DNA of 35,321 bases from an uncultured Acetatifactor sp. (GCA_947595925.1 CANQEV010000034.1:1-35321), one strand, 5' to 3'. Counted from the stretch's first letter, positions 1 to 8,724 are shown. A program made the numbers and translations. Notes: generated by a model not told the origin, from the letters alone.

Positions 1-24
1 GGGAACGGAGCATATATACAAGGA

Positions 25-51
25 AAATGGAGCCAGAAACAGGCTCCATTT
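25..51 (-). terminator. hairpin downstream of queH
   Basis: A 10-bp perfect stem (AAATGGAGCC / GGCTCCATTT) with a 7-nt loop lies about 100 nt past the queH stop. The U-run after it is weak in both directions (ATTTTCC on the minus strand). It may end the RND-queH transcript. It may instead be a leader hairpin of the next gene beyond the window edge, because a promoter-like site precedes it at 76-104. Confidence 0.4.
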
Positions 52-75
52 CGCATTTGTAAGTGGCAAACTCGG

Positions 76-104
76 GTCTTATCAAATCTTTCCCCTTATG
101 TCAA
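76..104 (-). promoter_or_regulatory. possible promoter for a gene beyond the left edge
   Basis: A perfect -35 TTGACA is followed after 17 bp by a weak -10 (TAAGAC). It points out of the window to the left, and the hairpin at 25-51 would lie about 20 nt into its transcript. The poor -10 keeps this tentative. Confidence 0.3.
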
Positions 105-157
105 TAGAAAATCTGCTTTTTTGAACTTTTTTGAAAAATCTGTTTTCCTATAAAGCC

Positions 158-982
158 TTACAGAGAAGCGTTCCGCCGGATCCTTTCCTCCCTCTCCGCC
201 CTGGAAAAGCTGCACCCGCAGAAATCCTGGCGGTATAGGCCGTATTGTGCAGAGAGTTCCACAGACCGCTGATAACCGCCTTTCTTCTTAAAATCCGAGG
301 GCAGCCACAGCAGGGCCTTTTCCCGGAGTCCCTCCCCGGCTTTTTCTTCGGCTTTTTCTTCGGCCTTTTCTCCGGCTTTGCCTTCGACCTTTCCTTCGGC
401 TTTTCCCTCGGATTCCCGCCCCGTTCGGGGCCCTCCGGCTGCCTCTGAAGCGAGACGAAGTCCGATCTCGTTCAGCTTCGCGGCGTTTTTCAAAGGACTG
501 ATGGTCAGCGTCGTGCCAAAATAATCCGCGCCCATCTCCTCTGCCACCCTGGCGGTCTCCTTAAGCCGCAGCTCATAGCAGCGAAAGCATCTCTCCCCGC
601 CCTCCGGACAGTCCTCATACCCTTCCGCCGCCCGGTAGAAATCCTCCGGCCGGTAATCGCCCTCCAGGATCCGGATCGGGTTCTCAACGCCCTGAAAATT
701 CCCCCGGCCCTCCTCATTATAAGCGGCGATCAGACGCTTCTGCTCCGCCACACGCTTCCGATACTCCTCCGAGGCGGAGATGTTCGGATTATAATAGAAC
801 ACGGTCAAGGCAAAGTAGGACGCCAGGTATTCCAGCACATAGCTGCTGCAGGGGGCGCAGCAGCTATGCAGCAGAAGACGCAGGGGCTGATAGGCTTTTC
901 CGGCCTCACGAGCCTTTTTTCTCTCCGCTTCGATCCCGCTCAGGATCTTATCCAGTTCTCTCTGATAATTGACCTGATTCAC
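158..982 (-). CDS. queH: epoxyqueuosine reductase QueH
   Basis: QueH performs the last step of queuosine synthesis, reducing epoxyqueuosine to queuosine in tRNA; it is the non-cobalamin alternative to QueG. The 274-aa product shows the family marks: LLHSCCAPC with adjacent cysteines (41-42), CPEGGERCFRC, the DYFGTTLTISPLKN block, LPSDFKKKGGYQRS, and a C-terminal FCGC. These cysteines are expected to bind the Fe-S cluster and metal. The start is a GTG behind GGAGGAGGAACA; a TTG 24 nt upstream gives only a Gly/Pro extension with no good site. The GTG overlaps the TGA of the RND gene by 4 nt (GTGA), so translation is probably coupled. Odd feature: about 40 extra residues (180-221), mostly Lys/Glu/Gly repeats, sit between the ISPLKN block and LPSDFKKK, where relatives have a short loop. 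Confidence 0.93.
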   Translation of the reverse strand: MNQVNYQRELDKILSGIEAERKKAREAGKAYQPLRLLLHSCCAPCSSYVLEYLASYFALTVFYYNPNISASEEYRKRVAEQKRLIAAYNEEGRGNFQGVENPIRILEGDYRPEDFYRAAEGYEDCPEGGERCFRCYELRLKETARVAEEMGADYFGTTLTISPLKNAAKLNEIGLRLASEAAGGPRTGRESEGKAEGKVEGKAGEKAEEKAEEKAGEGLREKALLWLPSDFKKKGGYQRSVELSAQYGLYRQDFCGCSFSRAEREERIRRNASL

Positions 983-3900
983 TGTTCCTCCTCCAGGAGG
1001 TCCCAAAGTTCCTTCTGTTTCCGGCCCCTGGGTTTCCTGGGCTTTTTCTCCCCCTTCCTGCGGGCGAAGATATCGTACACGCAGGGGATCACCACCAGGG
1101 TCAGAAGGGTCCCGTAGAGAAGGCCGCCGATGGTCACGATGGCCATGGGCTTTGACATCTCGGCGCCCATATCATCCGAGAACACCATGGTGGAAAGGGC
1201 CAGGATCGTGGTGAGGGCCGTCATGAGCACCGGGCGCAGCCTGGTACGCCCCGCCGTCAGGATCGCCTCCCGCCTCTCCATGCCGCTCTCTCTGAGCTGG
1301 TTCATATAGTCGATGAGCACGATACCGTTGTTTACAATGACGCCGGCCAGCATGACAAAGCCGATCATGGCGATAACGCTGACCTCGCTCCCGGTGAGAT
1401 ACAGTCCAAGGAAACCTCCGGTAAACGCCAGAGGAATCGTAAACATGATGATGAAGGGTGAGAGAAGGGACTGGAACTGCGCCACCATGATCAGGTACAT
1501 AAAGATCAGGGCAAGCAGGAGCATCAGCACCATCTGTTCCATGGCGTCGTTGATGGTCTCGTTCTCCCCGGAGAACACCAGCCTGTAGCCCTCCGGCATC
1601 TCATAGTTCGCCAGTTTCGACTCCACGGCGGAGGCCACGATACCCACGTTATACCCGTCCGCGATCTCCGCATTCACCGATATATACCGGTTCTGGTCCA
1701 CGCGATTTATGGAGTCCAGGGACTTCGTATCCTCAAATTCCGCCAGCTCCGACAGCGGAACCTCCACGCTCTTCTGATCGGCGTCCGTCCCCGTGATCGT
1801 GATTTCCTTTAAGAGATCCCGGGTCAGGGAGGTATCGCTGTCGTTGGAGACATAGACATTATAGTCCTGATCGCTGCCGCTGAGCACGGTGGAGACGTTT
1901 GCCGCGGCGACTTTTTCCGCGATCTCCGCGAACACCTGGGCCACGGTAAGACCGTACTTCACAGCCTCATCCTTCTTTACATGCACGCGCAGCTCGGCGC
2001 TGGACTCCGCCAGGCCGTCCGTCACATTCGCGGTTCCTTCCACCCCTGAAACGATGGAAGCCACCTCCGCCGCGATGCTGCGGAGCGTATCCAGATCCCG
2101 GCCCCGCACCTGAATGGTGATGCCGCTTCCTCCCAGGGCGCTCATATCCATGCTGGAGGTCTCCACGGAGATCTCCGCCGGGAGATCCGCCGTCTTCTCC
2201 AGGATATCCACCGCCAGCTCTTCATTCGTCTTTGTCTTATCCTCCCGTGTCACCACATAGATCGTGGTGGAGGTCTCGTCGTCGGATCCTCCAAGGCTTC
2301 CCATGATGGCATTAGAGGAATTTGTCATGGCTCCCACGTCCGTCACGTCTTCCAGGCCGAGGATGATGTCTACCACTTCGTCAGTCACTTTTGCGGTGTC
2401 CGCCAGTTTTGCGGATTCATCCATCTGCACGTTGACAGTCATCTGGGTGGAATCCATGTCGGACATAAACGCGGTTCCGTTGGAGAGGGCCGCGGCAGCG
2501 CTGACAAACAAAAGGGCGATCACCAGAAGGAAGACCAGGGGCTTTACATGAAGCGCGCCGGAGAGGAGTTTTTCGTAGCCCTTCGTCATCAGGGTGAAAA
2601 ACCGGCTCTCCTTCTTCTGTCCCGTCTTCGTCAGCGTCTTGGAGGCCATGGCCGGTACGACGGTCAGAGCCACTATGAGGCTGGCGAACAGGGAGTAGGC
2701 GATGGTGAGTCCCATGTCCACAAAGAGCTGCCTGGTGATACCCTCCGTAAAGACGATGGGAAGGAACACGCAGACCGTGGTCAGGGTGGAGGCCAGGATC
2801 GCCCCGGACACTTCCTTCGCTCCCTCCACGGCGGCCTCCGCCATGGGGACGCCCTCTCCCCGCATACGGTAGATGTTCTCAATCACCACGATGGAGTTAT
2901 CCACCAGCATGCCGATACCCAGGGCAAGGCCCGAAAGAGAGATCACATTCAGGGTCACACCCGAAAAATACATGCAGACGATGGCCGTCACCAGGGAGAT
3001 GGGGATGGAGAACGCCACCACCATGGTGGGCCGGATATCCCGCAGGAACAAAAGCAGGATCAGGATGGCCAGCACCGCGCCGAATAAAATATTGTTGATG
3101 ATGGAATCCATGACCAGATCGATGTAGATCCCCTGATCCATCAGGGTGATAATGCTCAGGTCCGGATTTTCTTCCATCAGGCTTTCAAAGCGCTCCTTCA
3201 GTCTGTCCGAGACGTCGCCGGTGGAATAGCCCGTCTGCTTTTGAAGAGAGAGGATCACGCCCGCGCTGCCGTTCACGTTCGTATAGATGGCGTCCGAATT
3301 GTCCGTGTAGAACACGTCCGCCACTTCGCCCAGGGTGATGGGCTCTATGCCGTCCATGTGCATGTCGATCAGGGGCATTGCCTGCAGTTCCTCTACGCTG
3401 GCCGGCTTATCCCCCACCCGGATGAGGTAGTTCACGCCCTCCTCCGTCACATAGCCGGCGGGCATGGAGAAATTCTGCGCCGTGAGCAGCCCTTCGATGG
3501 TATCTACCGTAAGGATATTTTCCATATTCGCCTGTTCATAGGCGCTTTCCCTGGCATCCTCCAGCTGCTGCTCCCCGTCTTCGATCTGTTTCAGGGCCTC
3601 CTCCAGCTGTTCCCGGCCCGCCTTCAGCTGCTCCTCGGCAGCATCCAGCTGTGCCTTCGCGCTCTCCATCTGCATCTCGCCCAGGGTGATCCCCGTGGCG
3701 GCATTGGCAAACTCGATGGCCGCGGTAAGCTCCCCTTTTTCCACCGCTACAAGCCCCTGGTCCACGGAAGCGAGGTTGTCGTTGACTGTCTTAGCGGCAG
3801 CGTCCAGGGTCGTCCTCAGCTCCTTGATCGTCTCTTTCAGGGAGGCGATCATGGCCGCGCTGTCAAAGGCGTCCCCACTGCCCATATTTTCCAGGTTATT

Positions 3901-5175
3901 AAGAAGCGCTTTCAGCTGCGGATAATTATCCGCCAGTTCATTTATGTACTTATTGTTCAGGATCTGATCCCGCAGTTCCTTCAGCTGCTCCTCCAGGGCG
4001 GAAGCGCCATTGCCGACCTGACCCTCGTTCTCTCTCTGACCGGAGTCGCCCGTCTCAGTGAGGCCGCTGCCTTCGCCGGTCTGACCCTCGTTCTCTCCCT
4101 GACCGGAGCCGCCAGTCTCATTGGAGCCGTTGCCTTCGCCGGTCTGGCCCTCGTTTTCTCCCTGGCCGGAGCCGCCAGTCTCATTGGAGCCGCTGCCTTC
4201 GCCGGCCTGGCCCTCGTTTTCTTCCTGATCCGGGGCTGCCTCATCCTGAGCCATCTGGTTTTCCAGCTCCGTCAGCCTCTTCTCCACGGTGTCCAGCACG
4301 CCGTTCGCCGCGGTGATGGCCACCTTGGTCGTCTCCAGCTCCGTCTTTGCGGTAGTGAGCATCGCCTTGGTGGAGGCAAGGGTGTTCAGCGTTTCCTCCT
4401 GTTTATCCGCGAGCTGCTGCTTTCCGTCGGCGAGTTCCTTCTCCCCGTCCAGAATCCCCTGCTGCCCGTCCAGGATCTCCTTCTTTCCGTCCTCCAGCTC
4501 CTTCATGCCGTCTTCCACAGACTGACGCCCGTCCGCCAGCTCCTGCTCGGCGTCCTTCATCTTCTCGTCTATGGCGGCGCGCACTTTCTTGTTGACCTCG
4601 TCCACTTTCTCCTGGCGGATCACCACATGGACGCTCTCCTCCAGAAGTCCCGAGGCGGAGGCGGAGGCCACTCCTTCGATGCTCTCCAGCTCTGGCATCA
4701 CCATGTCCTGCACATAATCGCTGACTTCCCCGTTGTCCATCCCGTCCACGCCTACGGCGGCGATCATCACGGGGAGCATGTCGGGGTTCAGCTTCATGAT
4801 CATGGGGTTGCCTATGGAATCGCTCCAGGACGCCTTGATCTGATCCAGCGTCTCCCGGATCTCCAGGGAGATGGAATCCATATTGGTGGACTGGGCGAAC
4901 TCCATGATCACCATGGAATAGCTCTCCGCGGACACGGAACTGATGCTCTCGATATTGCTCACGGTGGCCATTCCGGCCTCCACCGGCTGGGTCACCGCCG
5001 CCTCCACGGTCTCCGGACTGGCGCCGGGATAGGTTGTCACGACAATCACATAGGGAAGACTGATGCTGGGGAGCAGGTCCGTCGTGGTCTTCATGAAGGA
5101 GACGACTCCCAGGACGATCACCAGCACCACTCCCACTAATACCGTATAGGGTTTCTTTACACTGAATCCAGACAT
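979..5175 (-). CDS. RND-family efflux permease with large coiled-coil insert
   Basis: A proton-driven AcrB/HAE1-type exporter, in Gram-positives comparable to SwrC/YerP; the substrate is unknown. At 1398 aa it is about 330 longer than usual. TM1 is at 10-30, a TM block at about 690-850 includes GIGMLVDNSIVVIEN (the counterpart of the AcrB TM4 proton-relay segment), another TM is at 880-895, and the C-terminal block has VIVNNGIVLIDYMNQ. Between residues about 188 and 555 the first extracytoplasmic domain carries an insert: DG-containing heptads (214-262), more helix, a 21-residue Gly/Ser/Asn/Glu repeat (319-390), then a returning helical arm (503-550). This suggests an antiparallel coiled-coil hairpin projecting from the cell. 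No separate adaptor gene is adjacent. ATG start with GGAG 8 nt upstream. queH follows with a 4-nt overlap. Confidence 0.9.
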   Translation of the reverse strand: MSGFSVKKPYTVLVGVVLVIVLGVVSFMKTTTDLLPSISLPYVIVVTTYPGASPETVEAAVTQPVEAGMATVSNIESISSVSAESYSMVIMEFAQSTNMDSISLEIRETLDQIKASWSDSIGNPMIMKLNPDMLPVMIAAVGVDGMDNGEVSDYVQDMVMPELESIEGVASASASGLLEESVHVVIRQEKVDEVNKKVRAAIDEKMKDAEQELADGRQSVEDGMKELEDGKKEILDGQQGILDGEKELADGKQQLADKQEETLNTLASTKAMLTTAKTELETTKVAITAANGVLDTVEKRLTELENQMAQDEAAPDQEENEGQAGEGSGSNETGGSGQGENEGQTGEGNGSNETGGSGQGENEGQTGEGSGLTETGDSGQRENEGQVGNGASALEEQLKELRDQILNNKYINELADNYPQLKALLNNLENMGSGDAFDSAAMIASLKETIKELRTTLDAAAKTVNDNLASVDQGLVAVEKGELTAAIEFANAATGITLGEMQMESAKAQLDAAEEQLKAGREQLEEALKQIEDGEQQLEDARESAYEQANMENILTVDTIEGLLTAQNFSMPAGYVTEEGVNYLIRVGDKPASVEELQAMPLIDMHMDGIEPITLGEVADVFYTDNSDAIYTNVNGSAGVILSLQKQTGYSTGDVSDRLKERFESLMEENPDLSIITLMDQGIYIDLVMDSIINNILFGAVLAILILLLFLRDIRPTMVVAFSIPISLVTAIVCMYFSGVTLNVISLSGLALGIGMLVDNSIVVIENIYRMRGEGVPMAEAAVEGAKEVSGAILASTLTTVCVFLPIVFTEGITRQLFVDMGLTIAYSLFASLIVALTVVPAMASKTLTKTGQKKESRFFTLMTKGYEKLLSGALHVKPLVFLLVIALLFVSAAAALSNGTAFMSDMDSTQMTVNVQMDESAKLADTAKVTDEVVDIILGLEDVTDVGAMTNSSNAIMGSLGGSDDETSTTIYVVTREDKTKTNEELAVDILEKTADLPAEISVETSSMDMSALGGSGITIQVRGRDLDTLRSIAAEVASIVSGVEGTANVTDGLAESSAELRVHVKKDEAVKYGLTVAQVFAEIAEKVAAANVSTVLSGSDQDYNVYVSNDSDTSLTRDLLKEITITGTDADQKSVEVPLSELAEFEDTKSLDSINRVDQNRYISVNAEIADGYNVGIVASAVESKLANYEMPEGYRLVFSGENETINDAMEQMVLMLLLALIFMYLIMVAQFQSLLSPFIIMFTIPLAFTGGFLGLYLTGSEVSVIAMIGFVMLAGVIVNNGIVLIDYMNQLRESGMERREAILTAGRTRLRPVLMTALTTILALSTMVFSDDMGAEMSKPMAIVTIGGLLYGTLLTLVVIPCVYDIFARRKGEKKPRKPRGRKQKELWDLLEEEQ
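4006..4221 (-). repeat. in-frame 63-bp tandem repeat in RND gene
   Basis: Three full 21-residue units starting ENEGQ (residues 319-339, 340-360, 361-381) and a partial fourth ending at 390. Units 1 and 2 differ at only two residues; unit 3 is more diverged. The repeat is the presumed flexible tip of the coiled-coil insert. Unit number can change without shifting frame. Confidence 0.9.
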
Positions 5176-5192
5176 ATCAACACTCCGTTTTT

Positions 5193-5218
5193 AAGTGCGC
5201 TCAACAAAGTCACTTCAA
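5193..5218 (-). promoter_or_regulatory. candidate operator, 12-bp direct repeat
   Basis: Read on the minus strand, TTGAAGTGACTT and TTGAGCGCACTT lie 14 bp apart, start to start, just downstream of the RND -10 box and over the expected transcription start. They share TTGA-N4-ACTT. The position suits a repressor site. No regulator gene is adjacent, so the factor is unknown. Confidence 0.3.
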
Positions 5219-5221
5219 CTG

Positions 5222-5251
5222 ATTATACCGCCCCTCAAAAACGTTAGTCAA
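5222..5251 (-). promoter_or_regulatory. sigma-A type promoter of RND-queH
   Basis: TTGACT, an 18-bp spacer and a perfect TATAAT, ending about 47 bp upstream of the RND ATG. It is the only good promoter in the 166-bp gap after sigH, whose terminator I could not identify. Confidence 0.7.
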
Positions 5252-5341
5252 TAAAATGACAAAAAAGAAATATTAAAAAAATATAAAGACAAAAATCAAA
5301 CAGGATTTTTTCCAGGATATTCCAGCAGATTTCTTCCGCCG

Positions 5342-5962
5342 TCAGAGAAGCTTTCGGATCTTCGCCTTCAGCCTCTGCATGGCGTTGTCCGTGGACTTCT
5401 CCGTCCGTCCCAGGATCCTGGCGATCTGGGAAGTGGAAAGCTGCGTGAGGTAGAGGTCGAAAACCTGCTTTTCAAACGGGCTGAGCGCCTCCTCGATCCG
5501 CTTTTCCAGCTCGCTCACCCTCTCCTTGTCCAGAACCAGGCTCTCCGGGTCGGCCCCGGGATCATTGGAGAGTTCCTCCAGGAGATATCTGCCGTCCCCC
5601 TCCCCGCTGGCATCCACCTTCGCGTAGAGGGACACCGCCTCGTTCAGCGGGATATGCTTTTTCCGCCGGGAAGCCTGCACGGCGGTGTAGATCTGACGGT
5701 TGATGCAGAGTTCCGCAAAGGTGAAAAAGCTGGCGTCCCTGCCGCAGTCATAGTCCCGGATCGCCTTAAACAGGCCGATCATCCCCTCCTGGATCAGATC
5801 CTCCGTATCGCCCCCCAGGATATACATGGAGCGTGCCCCCTTCCGGACCAGATCCTTATACTTATCGCAGAGATAATCCGCGATCCTGGGCTCTCCCGCC
5901 CGGAGCCGGTCGATCAGCACCTCGTCGGAACACTGGGCATACTGGGAATTGTCATAGCACAT
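5342..5962 (-). CDS. sigH: RNA polymerase sporulation sigma factor SigH
   Basis: Sigma-70 family member that in Bacillus and Clostridium drives the transition-state and early sporulation regulon. The 206-aa product has region 2 (YKDLVRKGARSMYILGGDTEDLIQEGMIGLFKAIRDYD, split here as DLIQEGMIGLFKAIRDYD), the FAELCINRQIYTA segment, HIPLNEAVSL, and a region 4 helix-turn-helix ending in TEKSTDNAMQRLKAKIRKLL. These match B. subtilis Spo0H rather than ECF factors. Start ATG with GGAGGG about 9 nt upstream, inside the end of rlmB; only 4 nt separate the two genes. The mrnC-rlmB-sigH order is that of B. subtilis except that no yacP/rae1 gene lies between rlmB and sigH, and rpmG-secE-nusG do not follow. 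Confidence 0.93.
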   Translation of the reverse strand: MCYDNSQYAQCSDEVLIDRLRAGEPRIADYLCDKYKDLVRKGARSMYILGGDTEDLIQEGMIGLFKAIRDYDCGRDASFFTFAELCINRQIYTAVQASRRKKHIPLNEAVSLYAKVDASGEGDGRYLLEELSNDPGADPESLVLDKERVSELEKRIEEALSPFEKQVFDLYLTQLSTSQIARILGRTEKSTDNAMQRLKAKIRKLL

Positions 5963-5966
5963 GCCC

Positions 5967-6710
5967 TCACGCCCTCCTTCTCTGGCGCACGACCTCGTAA
6001 GCCAAAATTCCCGCGGCCACGGAGGCGTTCAGGGAATCGATATCTCCCTTCATGGGAATGGATGCGGTCATGTCGCACTTTTCTTTCACCAGACGGCCCA
6101 CGCCTTCCCCCTCGCTGCCGATCACAAGGCCGATGGGGCCCTTTAAGTTCAGATCGTACATCTCCGTGCCGTCCATATCCGCGCAGACGAACCACAGGCC
6201 CTCTTTCTTCAGGTCCTCTATGGTCTTTGCCAGGTTTGTCACCTTCGCCACCGGCGTGTAATTCAGCGCGCCCGCGGAGGTCCTGGCCACCGTAGCGGTG
6301 AGCCCGGCCGCCCGGTTCTTCGGTATGATCACGCCGTGGGCCCCGGCCAGGTTTGCCGTCCGGATGATGGCCCCCAGGTTATGGGGATCCTCGATATTGT
6401 CCAGCAGGATGAGAAACGGATCCTCCCCTTTCTGTCTCGCCAGATTCAGAAGATCTTCCACTTCCGCGTATTCGTACGCGGCGGCCACTGCGATCACGCC
6501 CTGGTGCTTCCCCGTCTGCGACATCTGGTCCAGCCGCTCCCGATCCACATATCTCACCAGGGTATTCTGCTTTTTCGCCTCTCTCTTAATCGTCAGGATC
6601 GGGCCGTCCTGACAGCCGTCCAGAACATACAGCTTGTCCACGGTCCTGCCGCTTCGGTACGCCTCGATCACGGCGTTCCGCCCCTCTATCATAAATTCCT
6701 GATATGCCAT
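5967..6710 (-). CDS. rlmB: 23S rRNA (guanosine-2'-O-)-methyltransferase RlmB
   Basis: SpoU/TrmH-superfamily enzyme that uses SAM to methylate the ribose of G2251 (E. coli numbering) in the peptidyl-transferase P loop. The 247-aa product starts MAYQEFMIEGRNAV and has an N-terminal substrate-binding domain, then the knotted SPOUT domain with its three motifs: NLGAIIRTANLAGAHGV, PIGLVIGSEGEGVGRLV and IPMKGDIDSLNASVAAGI. The chosen ATG has GGGAG 7 nt upstream; a longer reading frame adds 30 Gly/Arg residues with no family counterpart. It follows mrnC by 114 nt and runs into sigH. Confidence 0.95.
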   Translation of the reverse strand: MAYQEFMIEGRNAVIEAYRSGRTVDKLYVLDGCQDGPILTIKREAKKQNTLVRYVDRERLDQMSQTGKHQGVIAVAAAYEYAEVEDLLNLARQKGEDPFLILLDNIEDPHNLGAIIRTANLAGAHGVIIPKNRAAGLTATVARTSAGALNYTPVAKVTNLAKTIEDLKKEGLWFVCADMDGTEMYDLNLKGPIGLVIGSEGEGVGRLVKEKCDMTASIPMKGDIDSLNASVAAGILAYEVVRQRRRA

Positions 6711-6824
6711 AACGCGCTCCCTTTCTGCCGCTGGAGGACATCCCTTCAGCCGCCCGCCGCCATTTTTTCCGCCGCGTCCGCTCCCGGCATGACCGGTCAC
6801 TGGGCCACCTGTCTCCGGCTTTTC

Positions 6825-7292
6825 TTATTTGTCAGCGCCGCCATCCTCCAGGGCTTCCATCCCTCTGCGGATCAGCTCCAGCATCCTCTCCGTACGCCCC
6901 GTCAGGTAGAGATAGCCCATCAGCGCCTCAAAGCCGGTGGCCTTGTGATAGTCGCTCCGCCTGGCGTTCTTCGCCACCGAATGGGGGCTGGCGTTCCTGC
7001 CCCGGCGAAAGACGTCCCCCTCCTCTTCCGTAAAAAAGGGCTTTAAGGTCTCGGCCATCTTCGCCTGATTCTCCGCCCTGACATAGCGCACCGACATCCG
7101 GTGGAGATCCCCGTTCCTGCGGTTCGCCTTCTCCACGATGACCGTCCGGACCACCAGCTCATAGATCCCGTCCCCGATGTAGGCCAGCGCCAGCGGGGAA
7201 TAAGTCCGGATGTCCTGCTCCGGGCAGGGAAACACCGCCTTGATCTGTTCTAAAATGCCTGTCTGCTCCAAAATATCTGTACCTCTTTGCAC
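6825..7292 (-). CDS. mrnC: Mini-ribonuclease 3 (Mini-III)
   Basis: A dimeric RNase III-like nuclease lacking the dsRNA-binding domain; it matures 23S rRNA in Firmicutes. The 155-aa product carries LALAYIGDGIYELVVR with the catalytic acidic residues, FRRGRNA, and HKATGFEALMGYLYL, the second half of the active site. The first possible start is GTG with no convincing Shine-Dalgarno. A TTG at 7271 has AGAGG 9 nt upstream and would remove seven residues, so the start is uncertain. It follows cysS by 16 nt, as in B. subtilis. Confidence 0.92.
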   Translation of the reverse strand: MQRGTDILEQTGILEQIKAVFPCPEQDIRTYSPLALAYIGDGIYELVVRTVIVEKANRRNGDLHRMSVRYVRAENQAKMAETLKPFFTEEEGDVFRRGRNASPHSVAKNARRSDYHKATGFEALMGYLYLTGRTERMLELIRRGMEALEDGGADK

Positions 7293-7308
7293 TTGTTCCA
7301 GCAGGGCC

Positions 7309-8724
7309 TTACTCCCTGCTCCAGAGGGTGCCCTCCCGGGTATCTTTCAGAATAATGCCCTGCTCCAGGAGCTCCTGACGGATGGCGTCCGCCCGGGCGA
7401 AATCCTTCGCCTTCTTTGCCTCCGCCCGCTCTGCGATCCGCTGCTCCACCATGGCGGCCAGCTCCGCGTCCACATCCTCCGCCGCCTGACCGACTCCCTT
7501 TGTCAGATCCAGGGAGAGAACCTGGTCAAAGCTCTCCGCCAGCGCGTATTTCGTGGCGTCGCTCATGTCCGCTTTCAGCACGTCATACAAGACAGTCAGC
7601 GCCATGGAGGAATTGAGATCGTCGCAGAGCGCCGCTTCAAATTTTTCCCGGTAGGTCGTAAATTGCTGCCGGTCGATCTCTCCCTCCTTAGAGAGAGCAG
7701 AGATGCGCTTGATCAGCTTGTCGTAAGCCTGGCCGATGTTGTCCAGCGCTTCGTAAGAAAACTCCAGGGGCTTGCGGTAATGGCTCTGCAGGCAGAACAT
7801 CCGATAGACCAGGGGGTTGTATCCCTTGGATTCCAGCAGGGACACCGTCAGGAAATCCCCCTTGGATTTGCTCATCTTTCCGGACTTGTCGTTCAGATGG
7901 TGGACATGGAACCAGTAATTGCACCACTTATGTCCCAGGTAGGATTCGCTCTGGGCGATCTCGTTGGTGTGATGGGGAAAGATATTGTCCACGCCGCCGC
8001 AGTGAATATCCATGTACTCGCCCAGATGCTTCATACTGATGCAGGAACACTCAATATGCCAGCCGGGATATCCCGTTCCCCAGGGGCTCTCCCACTTCAG
8101 CTCCTGATCCTCAAACTTGGACTTTGTGAACCAGAGCACAAAATCGCTCTTGTTCCGCTTATTGACGTCCTCCTCCACGTCGTCCCGCACGCCTACTAAG
8201 AGTTCCTTCTCGCTCTGATTGGAAAAAACGTAATAATCCTTCAGCTTTGACGTGTCAAAATAAATATTGCCCCCCGCCTGGTAGGCGAAACCCTTGTCCA
8301 GAAGCACCTGGATCATGTGCTGGAATTCCGGCACGCAGTTTGTCGCTGGCTCCACCACGTCCGGCGTCTTGATGTTCAGTTTGCCGCAGTCTGAGAAAAA
8401 AGCGTCCGTGTAGAACTTCGCGATCTCCATCACGGTCTTGTGCTCCCGCTTCGCGCCCTTCAGCATCTTGTCCTCCCCGGTGTCCGCATCGCTGGAGAGA
8501 TGCCCCACGTCGGTGACGTTCATGACCCTTTTCACATCATAGCCAATGTAGCGCAAGGTCTTCTCCAGGAGATCTTCCATGATATAGCTCCGCAGATTCC
8601 CGATGTGAGCGTAATGATAGACGGTGGGGCCGCAGGTGTACATGGCCACCTTTCCGTCCTCGTTGGGTACGAACTGTTCCACCTTTCTGGTCAGCGTGTT
8701 ATAAAAATGCAATTTGTTTTCCAT
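7309..8724 (-). CDS. cysS: cysteinyl-tRNA synthetase
   Basis: Class I aminoacyl-tRNA synthetase that charges tRNA-Cys. The 471-aa product (E. coli 461) has the HIGH-type HIGN at 40-43, KMSKS at 283-287, and the zinc ligands expected from the family: Cys31, Cys226, His251 and Glu255. The start MENKLHFYNT has AGGAGG 5 nt upstream; an upstream in-frame extension of 29 residues has no family counterpart. The C-terminal helical region ends in a Lys/Ala-rich KKAKDFARADAIRQEL helix typical of the family. It lies 90 nt downstream of cysE, giving a cysteine synthesis and charging unit. I searched by eye for a T-box upstream and found none. Confidence 0.97.
   Translation of the reverse strand: MENKLHFYNTLTRKVEQFVPNEDGKVAMYTCGPTVYHYAHIGNLRSYIMEDLLEKTLRYIGYDVKRVMNVTDVGHLSSDADTGEDKMLKGAKREHKTVMEIAKFYTDAFFSDCGKLNIKTPDVVEPATNCVPEFQHMIQVLLDKGFAYQAGGNIYFDTSKLKDYYVFSNQSEKELLVGVRDDVEEDVNKRNKSDFVLWFTKSKFEDQELKWESPWGTGYPGWHIECSCISMKHLGEYMDIHCGGVDNIFPHHTNEIAQSESYLGHKWCNYWFHVHHLNDKSGKMSKSKGDFLTVSLLESKGYNPLVYRMFCLQSHYRKPLEFSYEALDNIGQAYDKLIKRISALSKEGEIDRQQFTTYREKFEAALCDDLNSSMALTVLYDVLKADMSDATKYALAESFDQVLSLDLTKGVGQAAEDVDAELAAMVEQRIAERAEAKKAKDFARADAIRQELLEQGIILKDTREGTLWSRE

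Noticed and set aside
3241..5139. 632-codon open frame on the plus strand
   Set aside because: It is antisense to the RND gene, made mostly of His/Gly/Leu-rich text with no domain pattern. It arises from the GC-rich codon use of the real gene.
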